Shown: positions 52,816 through 63,070, counted from the first letter of the stretch. The stretch: 64,000 bases of DNA from Roseburia hominis (GCA_021771815.1 JAETOE010000017.1:1-64000); one strand, 5' to 3'. Translations and numbers: made by a program. Notes: generated by a model from the letters alone, not told the origin.

Positions 52816-53175
52816 ATGGATAAATTTGAAGTGGAGTTTTATACTAAAGATAATGGTGAAAAACCGGCTAAAGATTTTATCCTTGGTCTGGACATCAAAA
52901 TGCGGGCAAAAGTGTTGGGAATAATTAATGTGCTGGAAGAAAAGGGAAATCAATTAAGAGAGCCATACAGTAAACATTTAGAGGATGGTATATTTGAAAT
53001 TCGTGGGAAAGTAGGAACAGATATAACAAGAGTTTTATATTTTTTCTACTATGGTAAGAAGATAATAATGACTAATGGGTTTATCAAGAAGACGCAGGAG
53101 ACGCCAAAACAGGAAATAAGGTTGGCAAAGTCATATCGTAAAGATTACTTGGAAAGGGTGAAAAATAATGAGTGA
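52816..53175 (+). CDS. higB: HigB-family toxin (phage Gp49-like, RelE superfamily)
   Basis: 119 residues from the ATG at 52816 (MDKFEVEFYTKDNGEKPAKDFI). The GlfEIRGKVGTDITRVLYFF-like core (here GIFEIRGKVGTDITRVLYFF) and FIKKTQETPKQEI helix are typical of Gp49/HigB toxins, ribosome-dependent mRNA interferases. Toxin-first gene order is characteristic of HigBA. The stop overlaps the antitoxin start by 8 nt. Confidence 0.88.
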   Translation: MDKFEVEFYTKDNGEKPAKDFILGLDIKMRAKVLGIINVLEEKGNQLREPYSKHLEDGIFEIRGKVGTDITRVLYFFYYGKKIIMTNGFIKKTQETPKQEIRLAKSYRKDYLERVKNNE

Positions 53176-53461
53176 ATTTCAGGAATTTCTAAAAGAACAA
53201 TTGCAGGATGATGAGTTCAGAAAAGAATGGGAAGATATTCAGCCGGAAATGGATGTGATCAGGGCAATGGTAGATGCAAGGATTTCACAGAATCTTACCC
53301 AAAAAGAACTTGCTGAAAGGACAGGAATTAATCAGGCAGATATAAGCAAGCTGGAAAACGGAACGAGGAATCCGTCTCTTAAGTTGTTGAAGCGTTTGGC
53401 GGACGGAATGGGAATGACACTGAAGTTGGAGTTTATTCCCAAAAGTCCGGCTAAGGGTTAG
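53168..53461 (+). CDS. higA: HigA-family antitoxin (XRE helix-turn-helix)
   Basis: 97 residues. An N-terminal helical part is followed by a clear helix-turn-helix (SQNLTQKELAERTGINQADISKLENGTRNPSL) and a short C-terminal strand. It neutralises HigB and should bind the dyad at 52765-52784. Confidence 0.88.
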   Translation: MSEFQEFLKEQLQDDEFRKEWEDIQPEMDVIRAMVDARISQNLTQKELAERTGINQADISKLENGTRNPSLKLLKRLADGMGMTLKLEFIPKSPAKG

Positions 53462-53550
53462 ATATGAGAAGCAGATATCTTCGATGTCACACCTTATTAT
53501 TTATATTATGGAGGACACAAAGAGATGAAAACTAATTCCGAAGCATTCAG

Positions 53551-53706
53551 GCAGAAGGCTCTTTCGGGGATTTGAAACAGGATATGCAGTTTAGGAGATA
53601 TGTAAGCAAAGGAACGTCAAACGTGCTTAATTTTTCATGTTTTAAAACAAACTTTCATAAAAACAGCAAAAATGAAGCTGCCGATTCACGAAATTTCATT
53701 CATTAA
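53551..53706 (+). pseudogene. Transposase C-terminal remnant (IS1182/IS5-like)
   Basis: Without a start, the frame reads AEGSFGDLKQDMQFRRYVSK then GTSNVLN. This is the conserved C-terminal Y-(2)-R-(3)-E-(6)-K-like region of DDE transposases of this group, followed by unrelated sequence to a TAA at 53704-53706. A decayed insertion. The rest of 53462-53722 has no gene. Confidence 0.6.
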
Positions 53707-53722
53707 TGCGACAGCCCCTTAT

Positions 53723-54943
53723 TTAAAGCTTTATATTCTGTTCCCGGTATTCGCTGGGTGATAATCCTGTTTCTTTTTGAAAGGAGGAAGAAAAATAGCT
53801 CCGGGAGCCAAATGAAAGTTCATCACTGATTTCCTGAATACTCATATTGGTTCCTGAGAGAAGTAATTTTGCCTGCCGTATTTTTTCACGTTTAATATAA
53901 TCTGATACGCTATACCCGGTCTCATTTTTAAATTTATGGGAAAAGTAGTATTCTGTGTAGCCTGCCTGTCCGGCTAATTGCGTAATAGAAAGTTTTTCTT
54001 TAATATGTAATGCAATGTAATCGCACGCGCTTTTAATCTGCCCGGAGATATCATTTTTTTCTTTTTCCTGTTGTACCCGCTGTACATAGTCTTCCAAAAG
54101 AGTATTGCATGTGGTGGATGTTTCGGCAATGTTTTTGCTGTCCTCAATCATCTGCATGTAATAGTCATTGAGGGTATAAGCAACAGAAGGGCTTACACCA
54201 CCTTCGATGGCTGCTCTCGAACAGAGTGTAAGGAGGACGACGGAGGTTGATTTTGCCCTGCGCAGGGAGTCGCCCGTGTCAAAACGCGGCCCGTCGCTTA
54301 AACTGTAAGAGCGTGCAAGGGCATCCAGGTAGTTGGGATTTCCTTCCCGAAGCATATTCATGAATTCCTGTTCTGCCATCCATACGCCCCGGTGCTCCTC
54401 TGTAATCAGATTGATTTCAGAAGAAGAGGGATTTTGAGATGCCTTTTCCGTAAATTGGATATCATTGGTAGTAATCCGCCTGCCGGTAACGCAGTAATGC
54501 AGCATAACGGCATACTGAAAAAGCTGATTAGTAGGGATGATTGGAATATGTTCAAACAGATGAAAAACTTTTGTACGGATATTGATAGAAAGGTTATGCC
54601 TATCCAGTTCTTTTTTAATCGTCTGATAAGAGTTTCTTCCGGAATAAGCAGGCCCCAGCGCATGGATTCCGCACAAGGAGTCCTCATGGTATTCAAATGC
54701 CACAATCCAGATCATTCCCAGATGGTCATCAATAAATAGGGGTTCCCGCTTCCGGTTTTCCACATGTTTTCTGATTGGCTCTTCCAGAGTTAAGAGGATT
54801 AGGGTTTTGTCGTCATTCGCAGATATATCTTCCAAGATATCTGAATGTGCAAAGACAAAATCCGGGGAAAAGCTATGCAGAGGAAGGTTATGATTACACT
54901 GAATTAACTGTTGAAAAAAATCTAGTTTTTCCTGAATATTCAT
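53723..54943 (-). CDS. AraC-family transcriptional regulator
   Basis: 406 residues. A large N-terminal sensor region without recognised domain is followed by a double helix-turn-helix at the C-terminus (ISGQIKSACDYIALHIKEKLSITQLAGQAGYTEYYFSHKFKNETG, then IQEISDELSFGSRSYFSSSFQKETGLSPSEYR). AGGAG lies 5 nt before the ATG. The size matches the YesN/AraC type that controls carbohydrate uptake clusters in Clostridia. It may act on the nearby sugar genes. Confidence 0.88.
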   Translation of the reverse strand: MNIQEKLDFFQQLIQCNHNLPLHSFSPDFVFAHSDILEDISANDDKTLILLTLEEPIRKHVENRKREPLFIDDHLGMIWIVAFEYHEDSLCGIHALGPAYSGRNSYQTIKKELDRHNLSINIRTKVFHLFEHIPIIPTNQLFQYAVMLHYCVTGRRITTNDIQFTEKASQNPSSSEINLITEEHRGVWMAEQEFMNMLREGNPNYLDALARSYSLSDGPRFDTGDSLRRAKSTSVVLLTLCSRAAIEGGVSPSVAYTLNDYYMQMIEDSKNIAETSTTCNTLLEDYVQRVQQEKEKNDISGQIKSACDYIALHIKEKLSITQLAGQAGYTEYYFSHKFKNETGYSVSDYIKREKIRQAKLLLSGTNMSIQEISDELSFGSRSYFSSSFQKETGLSPSEYREQNIKL

Positions 54944-54990
54944 AGTGCTCCTATCTGCACATACCTGATGTGCGTCTTAAATTTACAAAA

Positions 54991-55221
54991 TCAGTCGCAT
55001 AGAAAGTTTTCCAATAATTTTATATCTTCGTCCTGTTCAAAACGGATTGTGCCACTTTGAAGCAGTTCCGGATTAGATGCTATCGTGCAGAAGATATATT
55101 GGCTTAATGTTGATTTAAGGGCAATGCGGTCGCCTTCTGAGGTTTCAAATAATACTTCGGCACTGCATTTCTGAACTTGCTTTAGGAAATTTAATATGTT
55201 TATATTCGGGTTTATATGCAT
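54991..55221 (-). CDS. Small HPr-like hypothetical protein
   Basis: 76 residues, starting MHINPNINILNFLKQVQKCS, with alternating strands and helices (AEVLFETSEGDRIALKSTLSQY) and an acidic end. Length and pattern recall HPr-fold proteins without the active-site His, but this is weak. AAGGAGG just upstream of the ATG supports a real gene. Confidence 0.6.
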   Translation of the reverse strand: MHINPNINILNFLKQVQKCSAEVLFETSEGDRIALKSTLSQYIFCTIASNPELLQSGTIRFEQDEDIKLLENFLCD

Positions 55222-55478
55222 AAACAGTCCTCCTTATTTTGCCATATCATCAGTATACAGGAAAAAGAGAAGAGAAGTTTAAAAAATTAGTGATTTTGTT
55301 AAAAAATTGCTGTAATGAAGCAGCAGACATGATTTTCCCCAAAAAATTAAAAGAAAACATGAATTCAAAAACATTGGCATTCAGCGTTTAAGATAAAATA
55401 GCCATAGAAAAACTGAGAGATCCGGAACGAGAAATCTGTTTGTTAAAAGACATTAGGAAGATGAGGAGGCAAAACAGA

Positions 55479-56834
55479 ATGCAATATGAAAAATTATTTC
55501 GGACGCAGTCAGTATGGAAATCTATTTTTTCACTGGCGGTTCCTTCAGTAATTATTATTTTGGTTATGATTCTCTACAATATGACAGATATGTTTTTTGT
55601 GGGCCAGTTAGGAGATACAAGACAGGTAGCGGCTGTTTCCGTGGTGGGACCGCTTTTTTCTTTGTCAGCAGCAGTGGCGACTATGTTAGGCAGCGGCGGC
55701 AGTGCACTGATTGCAAAGGCATTGGGCAGTGACCATATGCAGGAAGCAAAAGCATATGCAAGCCTTTGTTTTTGGGGAGCCATAGGATTCGGGATTGTAA
55801 TTGGCGCGGTATTGCTGCTGGCAGGAAAGGCTATTCTGCCTATACTTGGGGCAACGGAGGAGATTTTACCGTATGCAGGAATCTATTTGTATATTTGCGC
55901 CTTGGGTGTGCCATTTATGCTTGCGTCCACAACACTTGGAACCATTATACGGGCGGAAGGGGCGGTCAAAGAAGGAATGGTCGGGAATATGGCAGCCACT
56001 TTCGTAAATATTCTTCTGGACCCGTTATTCATTTTGGTTTTTGGAATGGGAGTTGCAGGTGCGGCAGCGGCAACTGTAATCGGAAATCTCGTGGGAACGT
56101 TGTACTATGTTCATTTTATGAGAAAAAAAGCGGTTGTACTGAATATGAGTATCCGTTTGGCAGGGAAAAACCTGAAGGAATTGTTTCCCATTATTTTACT
56201 GGGGATGCCCAATGCACTCAGCAGTATATTGTCTGGATTTGCCTCTACATTTTCCAACCGGCTGCTTAGGGGTTACGGGACGGGCGCAATTGCAGCCATG
56301 GCGGCGGCAGGAAAGACTACGATGCTGATTGGAATGATACAAATGGGTATCTGTATGGGAATCCAGCCATTGCTGGCATACAATTACGGAGCAAAAGATA
56401 CTGCACGTTTAAAGGAAATCATACAAAAAGTATCAATCCTTACAATTAGTGTCGGGGCGGTGACGGGGGGATTCTGTTACCTTTGCCGAAGCCAGATTAT
56501 CGGTATGTTTATCAAAGAAAGTCCAGTTGCCGTTATGGGCGAGGAAATGGTATTGTTTCTGGTAATTGCCAGCCCTGTTATCGGATTGTACTATCTGAGT
56601 ACTAATTTTGTACAAGCTTCCGGATGTGCGGTTCCGGCAACCGTGATGTCAGTGCTTCGTCAGGGAATACTGCTGATTCCGTTTTTGTATTTGTTTCATG
56701 GGCTGATGGGATTGTCCGGTATTGCTGCGGCACATACAGCGGCAGATATACTGTCTGTGGCAGTCAGCATACTGCTTTTGTTTCGTCAATATCGTATTTT
56801 AGTTAAAAGTGCGGAAGAACAGAGCGGAGATTAA
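55479..56834 (+). CDS. MATE-family multidrug/cation antiporter
   Basis: 451 residues, twelve predicted helices in two six-helix halves. The first helix region is SIFSLAVPSVIIILVMILYNMTDMFFVGQLGD, and AALGMGxQPLLAYNYGAKD-like motifs (GICMGIQPLLAYNYGAKD) mark the second half. The ATG at 55479 follows AGGAGG by 9 nt. MATE proteins export drugs or metabolites in exchange for Na+ or H+. The stop overlaps that of the convergent AraC gene by 4 bases (TTAA). Confidence 0.92.
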   Translation: MQYEKLFRTQSVWKSIFSLAVPSVIIILVMILYNMTDMFFVGQLGDTRQVAAVSVVGPLFSLSAAVATMLGSGGSALIAKALGSDHMQEAKAYASLCFWGAIGFGIVIGAVLLLAGKAILPILGATEEILPYAGIYLYICALGVPFMLASTTLGTIIRAEGAVKEGMVGNMAATFVNILLDPLFILVFGMGVAGAAAATVIGNLVGTLYYVHFMRKKAVVLNMSIRLAGKNLKELFPIILLGMPNALSSILSGFASTFSNRLLRGYGTGAIAAMAAAGKTTMLIGMIQMGICMGIQPLLAYNYGAKDTARLKEIIQKVSILTISVGAVTGGFCYLCRSQIIGMFIKESPVAVMGEEMVLFLVIASPVIGLYYLSTNFVQASGCAVPATVMSVLRQGILLIPFLYLFHGLMGLSGIAAAHTAADILSVAVSILLLFRQYRILVKSAEEQSGD

Positions 56835-57898
56835 TGCATGGTCTTACGGTAAGCCTTTGGGGTCATATGAAAATATTCCTCAAAGACCTTATAAAACTGG
56901 GTATAGTTACAAAAGCCAAGCAGTTCTGCGATTTCATTAATATTCATTTTGGAGGAAAGCAGTAACTGTGCTGCTCTTGTCATACAGAGTGAAGAGCTAT
57001 ATTCGTAAATGCCAAGACCTGTATACTTGCGTACTATTTTGTAAAGATAGTCTCCAGAATAGTTGAAATTTTCTTCGAGTTGTCTGCGAGAAACTTTCCT
57101 GCCTGTATTTTTCATAAATTGTGAGAGCTGTTCAAACAATATCCTTTCTGATTCGGTTCCGGGTTTGACAGGGGTGTTTTGATAGTTATTTTGGTCAAAT
57201 AAATGCCAGAACAATTCCATACAAAGGGCGCGAAGTCGGAAAGAGGAGCCAAAGATGGGCTCCTGTATTTCATGGAACATTTTTTCAAATATGGAATGGA
57301 TATATTGTTTCACCCACGAAGCGTCTCTAAGGGGAATGAAATCAATATACTCTTTCTGTTCAGGGTTTTCCTGATGCAGAGTCTGGAGAAAGAAATTCTT
57401 CATCAGTTCATTGCAGGGGGCATTTTCCGGCGGGAAATATTGTTCCGCAGTAAACAGGTTTCTGGCAAAATTTTTGGATAACTGCAGAAACAGGATTCTT
57501 GATGCATTATGATATTCTTCGATATGTTGTGTGTTTGTATTGATCAGGCAGCAGCTTCCGGCGGGATAAACATGCCGTTCATATTCAATGTTTTGATATA
57601 CGGTGCCCTCAATAACAAACATCAATTCAAAGAAGTCATGCTGATGAAGTTTTCCGTTATCTATATAAGGTGCAATTTCTGCATTGCTGAAGGAAGTATA
57701 GAGGGAAGAGCTGGGTGATGACTGCATGATAATCAAACGGGCATTCGGATTATCAGGAAGGCTTGTACATAAAAAAAGTTCAAAGGGAACTTCTGTCCGG
57801 TAGTTAAAGGGCAGCACGAACTCGGATGGCTCTAAGATATTTTTATAGTCTCCCACGATATTCCATTTTCCGGCAGTGTCTGTGCTGAGATGATACAT
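56831..57898 (-). CDS. AraC-family regulator with cupin-like sensor
   Basis: 355 residues. A cupin-like N-terminal half with HQHDFFELMFVIEGTVYQNI and PAGSCCLINTNTQHIEEY is followed by the C-terminal AraC DNA-binding domain (SRRQLEENFNYSGDYLYKIVRKYTGLG and INEIAELLGFCNYTQFYKVFEEYFHMTPKAYR). Divergent from the GH2 gene with 143 bp between the starts, so it is the likely activator of the glycosidase operon. Sugar binding in the cupin is inferred. Confidence 0.9.
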   Translation of the reverse strand: MYHLSTDTAGKWNIVGDYKNILEPSEFVLPFNYRTEVPFELFLCTSLPDNPNARLIIMQSSPSSSLYTSFSNAEIAPYIDNGKLHQHDFFELMFVIEGTVYQNIEYERHVYPAGSCCLINTNTQHIEEYHNASRILFLQLSKNFARNLFTAEQYFPPENAPCNELMKNFFLQTLHQENPEQKEYIDFIPLRDASWVKQYIHSIFEKMFHEIQEPIFGSSFRLRALCMELFWHLFDQNNYQNTPVKPGTESERILFEQLSQFMKNTGRKVSRRQLEENFNYSGDYLYKIVRKYTGLGIYEYSSSLCMTRAAQLLLSSKMNINEIAELLGFCNYTQFYKVFEEYFHMTPKAYRKTMH

Positions 57899-58041
57899 TT
57901 TAAGCCCTCTTTATTGAATATGATATAAAATTAGGAAAAAGTTCTTTTAAATGCTATATAAAGCAATAACTATATCATTTACAATTATATTACAGCTTGC
58001 TATCTGTGTAAAGAGTATAAAAGATGGGAGGAAGGGAAGGT

Positions 58042-60459
58042 ATGGTAAAGTCAGATTTTAATTTAGGATGGATATTTTATAAAGAAGGGCAGGAAACGGA
58101 GAAGAAAGAGGTAATGCTTCCCCATGATGCCATGATTTATGAAGAGAGAAGCAGGGATGCGGTTACGGCAGGAGCATGTGGATATTTTCCAGGGGGGAAA
58201 TATGTCTATGAGAAATCTTTTGTGGCACCGGTTGAATGGAAGGGCAAAAAGATAATATTGGAATTCGAGGGAATCTATCAGCAGGCGCAGGTATATCTGA
58301 ATGGACAGCTTACGGGTACAAATATATACGGGTATTCTAATTTCTATGTGCCGTTAGAGAATGGTCTTGTATATGGAGAGAGCAATCAGCTTAAAGTGGT
58401 TGCTGATAATTCAAAATGCCCGAACAGCAGATGGTATTCCGGCAGTGGAATCTATCGTAAAGTGAACCTTTATGTGGGAGAGGAATATTATATTCAGCCG
58501 GAAGGAGTAAAAATCACAACACCGGAAATTGACAGGATACAAATTGAGGCTGACGTTACGGGTGGAGAACAGCTGAGAGCATTCATATTTGACAAGGGCA
58601 GGAAAATTGCTGAAGGTCTGACAGAGGTCAAGGAATCATTGGCAAAGTTGTCACTGGACATACCGAAAGCGCAGCTTTGGGACGCGGAGAATCCTTACTT
58701 ATATGAATATCAGTTAGAATTGATTAACGATGGAAAAGCAGTTGATTGTGTAAAGGGTTTTTTGGGAATCCGGACATTGTCGTGGGATACGAAAGGCTTT
58801 CGGGTAAACGGGAAAGAAGTGCTTCTTAGGGGAGCGTGTATCCATCATGATAATGGTATCCTTGGAGGATGTTCCTTCCAAGAAGCAGAAGAGCGTAGAA
58901 TACGTATTTTGAAGGAGGCAGGTTTTAATGCTATCCGGTGTTCCCACAATCCTGCATCAAAGGATTTGCTGTTGGCATGCGATAAACTTGGTATGTATGT
59001 CATGGACGAATTTGCGGATCAGTGGTTGATACATAAAAATCCATATGATTATGCCGACGCTGATTTTAGAAAGAACTGGCAGCAGGATTTAAGGGCGATG
59101 GTGCTTAAAAATTATAACCATCCAAGCGTGATCATGAATTCGATTGGTAATGAAATTTCGGAGCTTGCGTTGCCGGAAGGTCAGGAGTACTGTCGGAAAA
59201 TGGCTGAGTTTGCAAGAAGTATTGACCCGTCAAGACCGGTAACTCTGGGAGTTAACCTTATGCTTTGCAGTATGACGGCAAAAGGAGGAGGTATTTACGG
59301 TGACAAGAAAGATAAAAAGGGGCAGAAGAAAGAAAACCAGAATGGAAGCCAGACGATGGACAATGCTCCTACCAGTACTTTTTTCAATATGTTGATGAAT
59401 ATGGCTGGCGGAATGATTGAGAAAATGGCGGCCAAACCGGCGGCGGATAAAGCATCAGAGGAAGCGTTCGCAAGCCTTGATATCGGAGGATACAATTATG
59501 CGGCTTCCCGCTATGAGATAGACAAAGATCTGCATCCCGACCGTGTGATTGTCGGTTCGGAGACACTTCCTAAAAATCTATACAAAAACTGGCAGCTTGT
59601 GAAAAAGCTTCCTTATGTGATAGGAGATTTCATGTGGACGGGGTGGGATTATCTTGGCGAGGCTGGTATCGGGACAGTCCGGTATAAGAGCTTTAAAAAA
59701 CCGGGAAATGATGCGCCGATTATTTCCGGCGGTTGCGGTGTTATTGATATCTGTGGGAAAATCCGTCCCGAGGTGCAGTGGAACAAACTTATATGGGGAT
59801 TAACGAATACGCCCGGAATTGGTGTGGAGCCATTGACACATGCCGGGGATCTGGGTTCTGTGTCTATGTGGCGTGATACGGATGCCGTAGGAAGCTGGTC
59901 ATGGAGTGGCTGTGAAGGAAGAAAAACAAAGGTAACAGTTTATTCAAACGGAGCAGAGGCAGAACTGCTTGTCAATGGAAAATCTTACGGAAGAAAAACA
60001 GTAAAAGAATACAAGGCAGTCTTTAAGAATGTACGTTATGAAGAAGGTACGATTACGGCGGTTTCTTATGATGCGCAGGGAAAGGAAATTTCCCGAAGCT
60101 CATTAAAGACAGCGAAAGGTAAAACTGTTTTGGCTGTTGATGCGGAGAAGACGGAACTGCTGGCAGACGGACAGGACTTGTGCTATTTGAATATTGATCT
60201 TGTGGGCGAGGATGGAATCACGAAATCATCAGAGGATATGCCTATATCAATAGAGGTAAGCGGTGCGGGCACGCTGCAGGCGTTTGGTTCTGCCAAGCCG
60301 AATATGGGAGAAGATTTCCATAGCAGACGGCATACAACTTACTATGGGAAAGCACAGGCGGTAATTCGTGCAGGTGAAAAGTCAGGAAATATATTAGTAA
60401 AAGTAAGCGGAGAGGGACTTGGTACAAAAGAAGTGTCTATTCGTGTGAAAGAAAAGTAA
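58042..60459 (+). CDS. Glycoside hydrolase family 2 (beta-galactosidase/glucuronidase type)
   Basis: 805 residues, no signal peptide, so intracellular. Sugar-binding and Ig-like GH2 domains come first. The TIM barrel has the acid/base pair NE (Asn370-Glu371 in NSIGNEISE) and the nucleophile Glu507 in VGSETLPKN. A DUF4982-like and a terminal beta domain follow (about 590-800). A Lys/Gln-rich then Met-rich insert lies between the two catalytic glutamates (about 418-475). The ATG at 58042 follows GGAGGAAGGGAAGG. First gene of a degradation operon with GH43, an esterase and a sialate O-acetylesterase-like enzyme. The exact glycoside is undetermined. Confidence 0.88.
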   Translation: MVKSDFNLGWIFYKEGQETEKKEVMLPHDAMIYEERSRDAVTAGACGYFPGGKYVYEKSFVAPVEWKGKKIILEFEGIYQQAQVYLNGQLTGTNIYGYSNFYVPLENGLVYGESNQLKVVADNSKCPNSRWYSGSGIYRKVNLYVGEEYYIQPEGVKITTPEIDRIQIEADVTGGEQLRAFIFDKGRKIAEGLTEVKESLAKLSLDIPKAQLWDAENPYLYEYQLELINDGKAVDCVKGFLGIRTLSWDTKGFRVNGKEVLLRGACIHHDNGILGGCSFQEAEERRIRILKEAGFNAIRCSHNPASKDLLLACDKLGMYVMDEFADQWLIHKNPYDYADADFRKNWQQDLRAMVLKNYNHPSVIMNSIGNEISELALPEGQEYCRKMAEFARSIDPSRPVTLGVNLMLCSMTAKGGGIYGDKKDKKGQKKENQNGSQTMDNAPTSTFFNMLMNMAGGMIEKMAAKPAADKASEEAFASLDIGGYNYAASRYEIDKDLHPDRVIVGSETLPKNLYKNWQLVKKLPYVIGDFMWTGWDYLGEAGIGTVRYKSFKKPGNDAPIISGGCGVIDICGKIRPEVQWNKLIWGLTNTPGIGVEPLTHAGDLGSVSMWRDTDAVGSWSWSGCEGRKTKVTVYSNGAEAELLVNGKSYGRKTVKEYKAVFKNVRYEEGTITAVSYDAQGKEISRSSLKTAKGKTVLAVDAEKTELLADGQDLCYLNIDLVGEDGITKSSEDMPISIEVSGAGTLQAFGSAKPNMGEDFHSRRHTTYYGKAQAVIRAGEKSGNILVKVSGEGLGTKEVSIRVKEK

Positions 60460-60482
60460 GTCTTAGAAGGAGGATGGTGAAG

Positions 60483-61955
60483 ATGAAACGTCAAGCATAT
60501 AATCCCTATCTGCCGGCGTGGGAATATATTCCGGATGGGGAGCCCAGAGTATTTGGGGATAGGTTGTATATTTTCGGAAGTCATGATAGGTTTGGCGCCG
60601 AAGGGTATTGTGAAAACGACTATGTGGCATGGTCTGCACCAGTGGAGGACTTGTCAGATTGGAGATATGAAGGAGTAATTTTCCGGAAAGACCAGACACC
60701 GTGGAATACACGTAATCAGGCATATTATGCCCCGGATTGTGTGCAGGGATCGGATGGGCGGTATTATCTCTATTACTTTGTAGTGAATTCCAGCATTATT
60801 TCGGTGGCAGTTTGTGATAAACCGGCAGGGAAATATGAGTATCTGGGAGATGTGAGACTGCCGGACGGGCATGCTTACGGAACAAAACCTGAAGAATGGT
60901 TTACCTTTGATCCTGCAGTTCTGGTGGATGATGACGGAAGAATATGGCTTTATACAGGCAGCAGCCAGCCGGAGAACGGACAATACGGACATGAAATTAA
61001 AGGCTGCTTCGTGATGGAATTAGCCACAGATATGCTTACAGTGATAAGCGAACCCAGAATTCTCCTTCCTGCAAAATGGGTATATACGGAGCCGAATTTT
61101 TTTGAGGGGGCATCCATACGGCATATTGGGGAATGGTATTATCTCGTTTATCCGGCAACAAACATGACGGGGCTGAACTACTCCATGAGCCGTTTCCCAG
61201 ACAGAGATTTTGTTCATAAGGGGGCAATCCATTGTTCCAGTAATATTGGTTATCAGGGACGCAGTCTTATGCAGGCTTCTTATCCAATGGGAAACAGTCA
61301 TGGAGGTCTGGTATGCATCAAAGGACAATGGTATATTTTTGATCATCGTGTGACAAATGGAAGTCCCTTTTCCAGACAGGGTGTGGCTGAGAAGATCACC
61401 ATTCATTCGGATGGAACCATTGATATGGTAGAATCCACAAGCTGCGGTCTTAATGACGGTCCGTTGAAAGGAATCGGGACTTATCCGGCATATATCGCCT
61501 GTGTACTGATGGGGAAACCGGCTGGAGAAATGTTTAACCCGATGGCGATGACAGGTCCATGTGTGACACAGGATGGACCGGATTATGATCCGCCGGAGCC
61601 GGAAGGGGCGGAGATTAACGGGGAGACAGCAAAGGATGCGCCGGTTTCCTATATTACAGGGATTGAGGATGGCAGTCAGGCAGGTTACAAATATTTTGAT
61701 ATGACCAATACCAGACATCTTTCGGTAGTAACCCGCGGCGCCGGAGGGAAGCTTGAAATCTTAAACGGAGAATCCGGAGAGGCTGTTGCAGAAATACTGC
61801 TTTCGCAAGGCGATGACTGGGCGGTATCGGAAACGGATTTTATGCCTGAACGGATTGTTGCGGAGAGGACAGATATTGCAGTTTCGCGTTGTCCACTGTT
61901 CCTTCGCTATCAAGGAGAGGGCAGTATTGATATTTTAGAATTTACATTATCGTAG
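60483..61955 (+). CDS. Glycoside hydrolase family 43 (arabinofuranosidase/xylosidase type)
   Basis: 490 residues, cytoplasmic. Five-bladed propeller signatures: NPYLPAWEYIPDGEPRVFGDRLYIFGSHD at the N-terminus (general-base Asp), NQAYYAPDCVQGSDGRYYLYY (pKa-modulating Asp) and TEPNFFEGASIRHIGEWYYLVY (acid Glu). A C-terminal beta-sandwich of about 130 residues follows (YFDMTNTRHLSVVTRGAGG). The ATG at 60483 is 9 nt after AGAAGGAGG (60466-60473). Follows the GH2 gene by 23 nt, same operon. Confidence 0.9.
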   Translation: MKRQAYNPYLPAWEYIPDGEPRVFGDRLYIFGSHDRFGAEGYCENDYVAWSAPVEDLSDWRYEGVIFRKDQTPWNTRNQAYYAPDCVQGSDGRYYLYYFVVNSSIISVAVCDKPAGKYEYLGDVRLPDGHAYGTKPEEWFTFDPAVLVDDDGRIWLYTGSSQPENGQYGHEIKGCFVMELATDMLTVISEPRILLPAKWVYTEPNFFEGASIRHIGEWYYLVYPATNMTGLNYSMSRFPDRDFVHKGAIHCSSNIGYQGRSLMQASYPMGNSHGGLVCIKGQWYIFDHRVTNGSPFSRQGVAEKITIHSDGTIDMVESTSCGLNDGPLKGIGTYPAYIACVLMGKPAGEMFNPMAMTGPCVTQDGPDYDPPEPEGAEINGETAKDAPVSYITGIEDGSQAGYKYFDMTNTRHLSVVTRGAGGKLEILNGESGEAVAEILLSQGDDWAVSETDFMPERIVAERTDIAVSRCPLFLRYQGEGSIDILEFTLS

Positions 61956-61968
61956 GGGGAGTGAGAAC

Positions 61969-63009
61969 ATGAAAGTAGAAAAAATTGTATTGAATGAAGC
62001 GAGAGAAGTGTCATTAACGGCTTATCTTCTGGATACCGGGGGAGAATTCCGGAATATCTGCAAACGCCCGGCAGTTTTAATTCTTCCCGGCGGCGGATAT
62101 CAGTTCTGCTCTGAAAGAGAAGCTGATCCGGTCGCAATGCCTTATCTGAAAGCGGGATATCAGGCTTTTATTCTTAGATATTCGGTTGGGAAACATTCTG
62201 TGTGGCCGAATCCCCTGCAGGATTATGAACAGGCAATGGAAATGATCCGCAAGAGGGCAGAAGAGTGGAAAGTATTTTCCGATAAAGTTGCAGTAATTGG
62301 GTTTTCAGCGGGAGGGCATTTGGCAGCAGCAGCGGCGACAATGTCAGAGAATCGTCCCAATGCAGCAATTTTGGGATATCCGGTGACAGGTTCCGATGTG
62401 AAAGGTTGTTGTGCGACTGCGCCGGATACGATTCCCTGTGTGGATAAAAATACCTGTCCCTGTTTTATATTTGCAACACGGACAGATGAAATTGTTCCTG
62501 TTATGAACAGTATCCGGTTTATGGAAGCATTGGTTCAGGCGGATATTTCATTTGAAAGCCATATTTATTCCTATGGGCCTCATGGATTTTCAACCTGCGA
62601 TACTTCTGTTCAGAGTCGTGATACAACTATTTCCTCACGTGTTCCTAACTGGGTGTCCGATTCCATCGGGTGGCTGAAAGAGATATTTGGGGATTTTGGA
62701 AACGGCGAAATGACCAAGCCCGTATGTAAGGCGCATGTGACGGATAATGATGGAGAGTTTTTATCCGTTGACTGTACTTTTGGTTACGTGATGGGAAATC
62801 CGGAAGGGCGGAAGGTTGTGGAAGGCTTTCTGGGAGGCGCAGGGAAACAGGAAAGACCGGGAGGGCAGGAAGCTTCACAGATGACCCCGGAGATGATGTC
62901 CATGGCATCAGGGATGAAACTGAGGCAGATATTGGAGTATGCTCATATGCCTAAAGAAGTAATAGAGCAGGTTAACGGTCAGCTTTCCATGATTCCCAAT
63001 CAAAGATGA
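61969..63009 (+). CDS. Alpha/beta-hydrolase, acetyl-xylan-esterase-like
   Basis: 346 residues. Oxyanion region LILPGGGYQFCSEREADPVA (GGGY), nucleophile elbow GFSAGGHLAAAAA (Ser near 109), an Asp in ATRTDEIVPV and the catalytic His in YGPHGFS. These are typical of BD-FAE/Axe-like carbohydrate esterases. After the hydrolase core (about 1-235) comes an unusual 105-residue tail rich in Met (MTPEMMSMASGMKLRQILEY). The gene starts 13 nt after the GH43 stop behind AGGGGGAG. Confidence 0.85.
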   Translation: MKVEKIVLNEAREVSLTAYLLDTGGEFRNICKRPAVLILPGGGYQFCSEREADPVAMPYLKAGYQAFILRYSVGKHSVWPNPLQDYEQAMEMIRKRAEEWKVFSDKVAVIGFSAGGHLAAAAATMSENRPNAAILGYPVTGSDVKGCCATAPDTIPCVDKNTCPCFIFATRTDEIVPVMNSIRFMEALVQADISFESHIYSYGPHGFSTCDTSVQSRDTTISSRVPNWVSDSIGWLKEIFGDFGNGEMTKPVCKAHVTDNDGEFLSVDCTFGYVMGNPEGRKVVEGFLGGAGKQERPGGQEASQMTPEMMSMASGMKLRQILEYAHMPKEVIEQVNGQLSMIPNQR

Positions 63010-63070
63010 AGTGGTTTGTGATCCATTGACATGAAAAGACAGAGATAGGACAAGTAAACAGGGAGGGTAT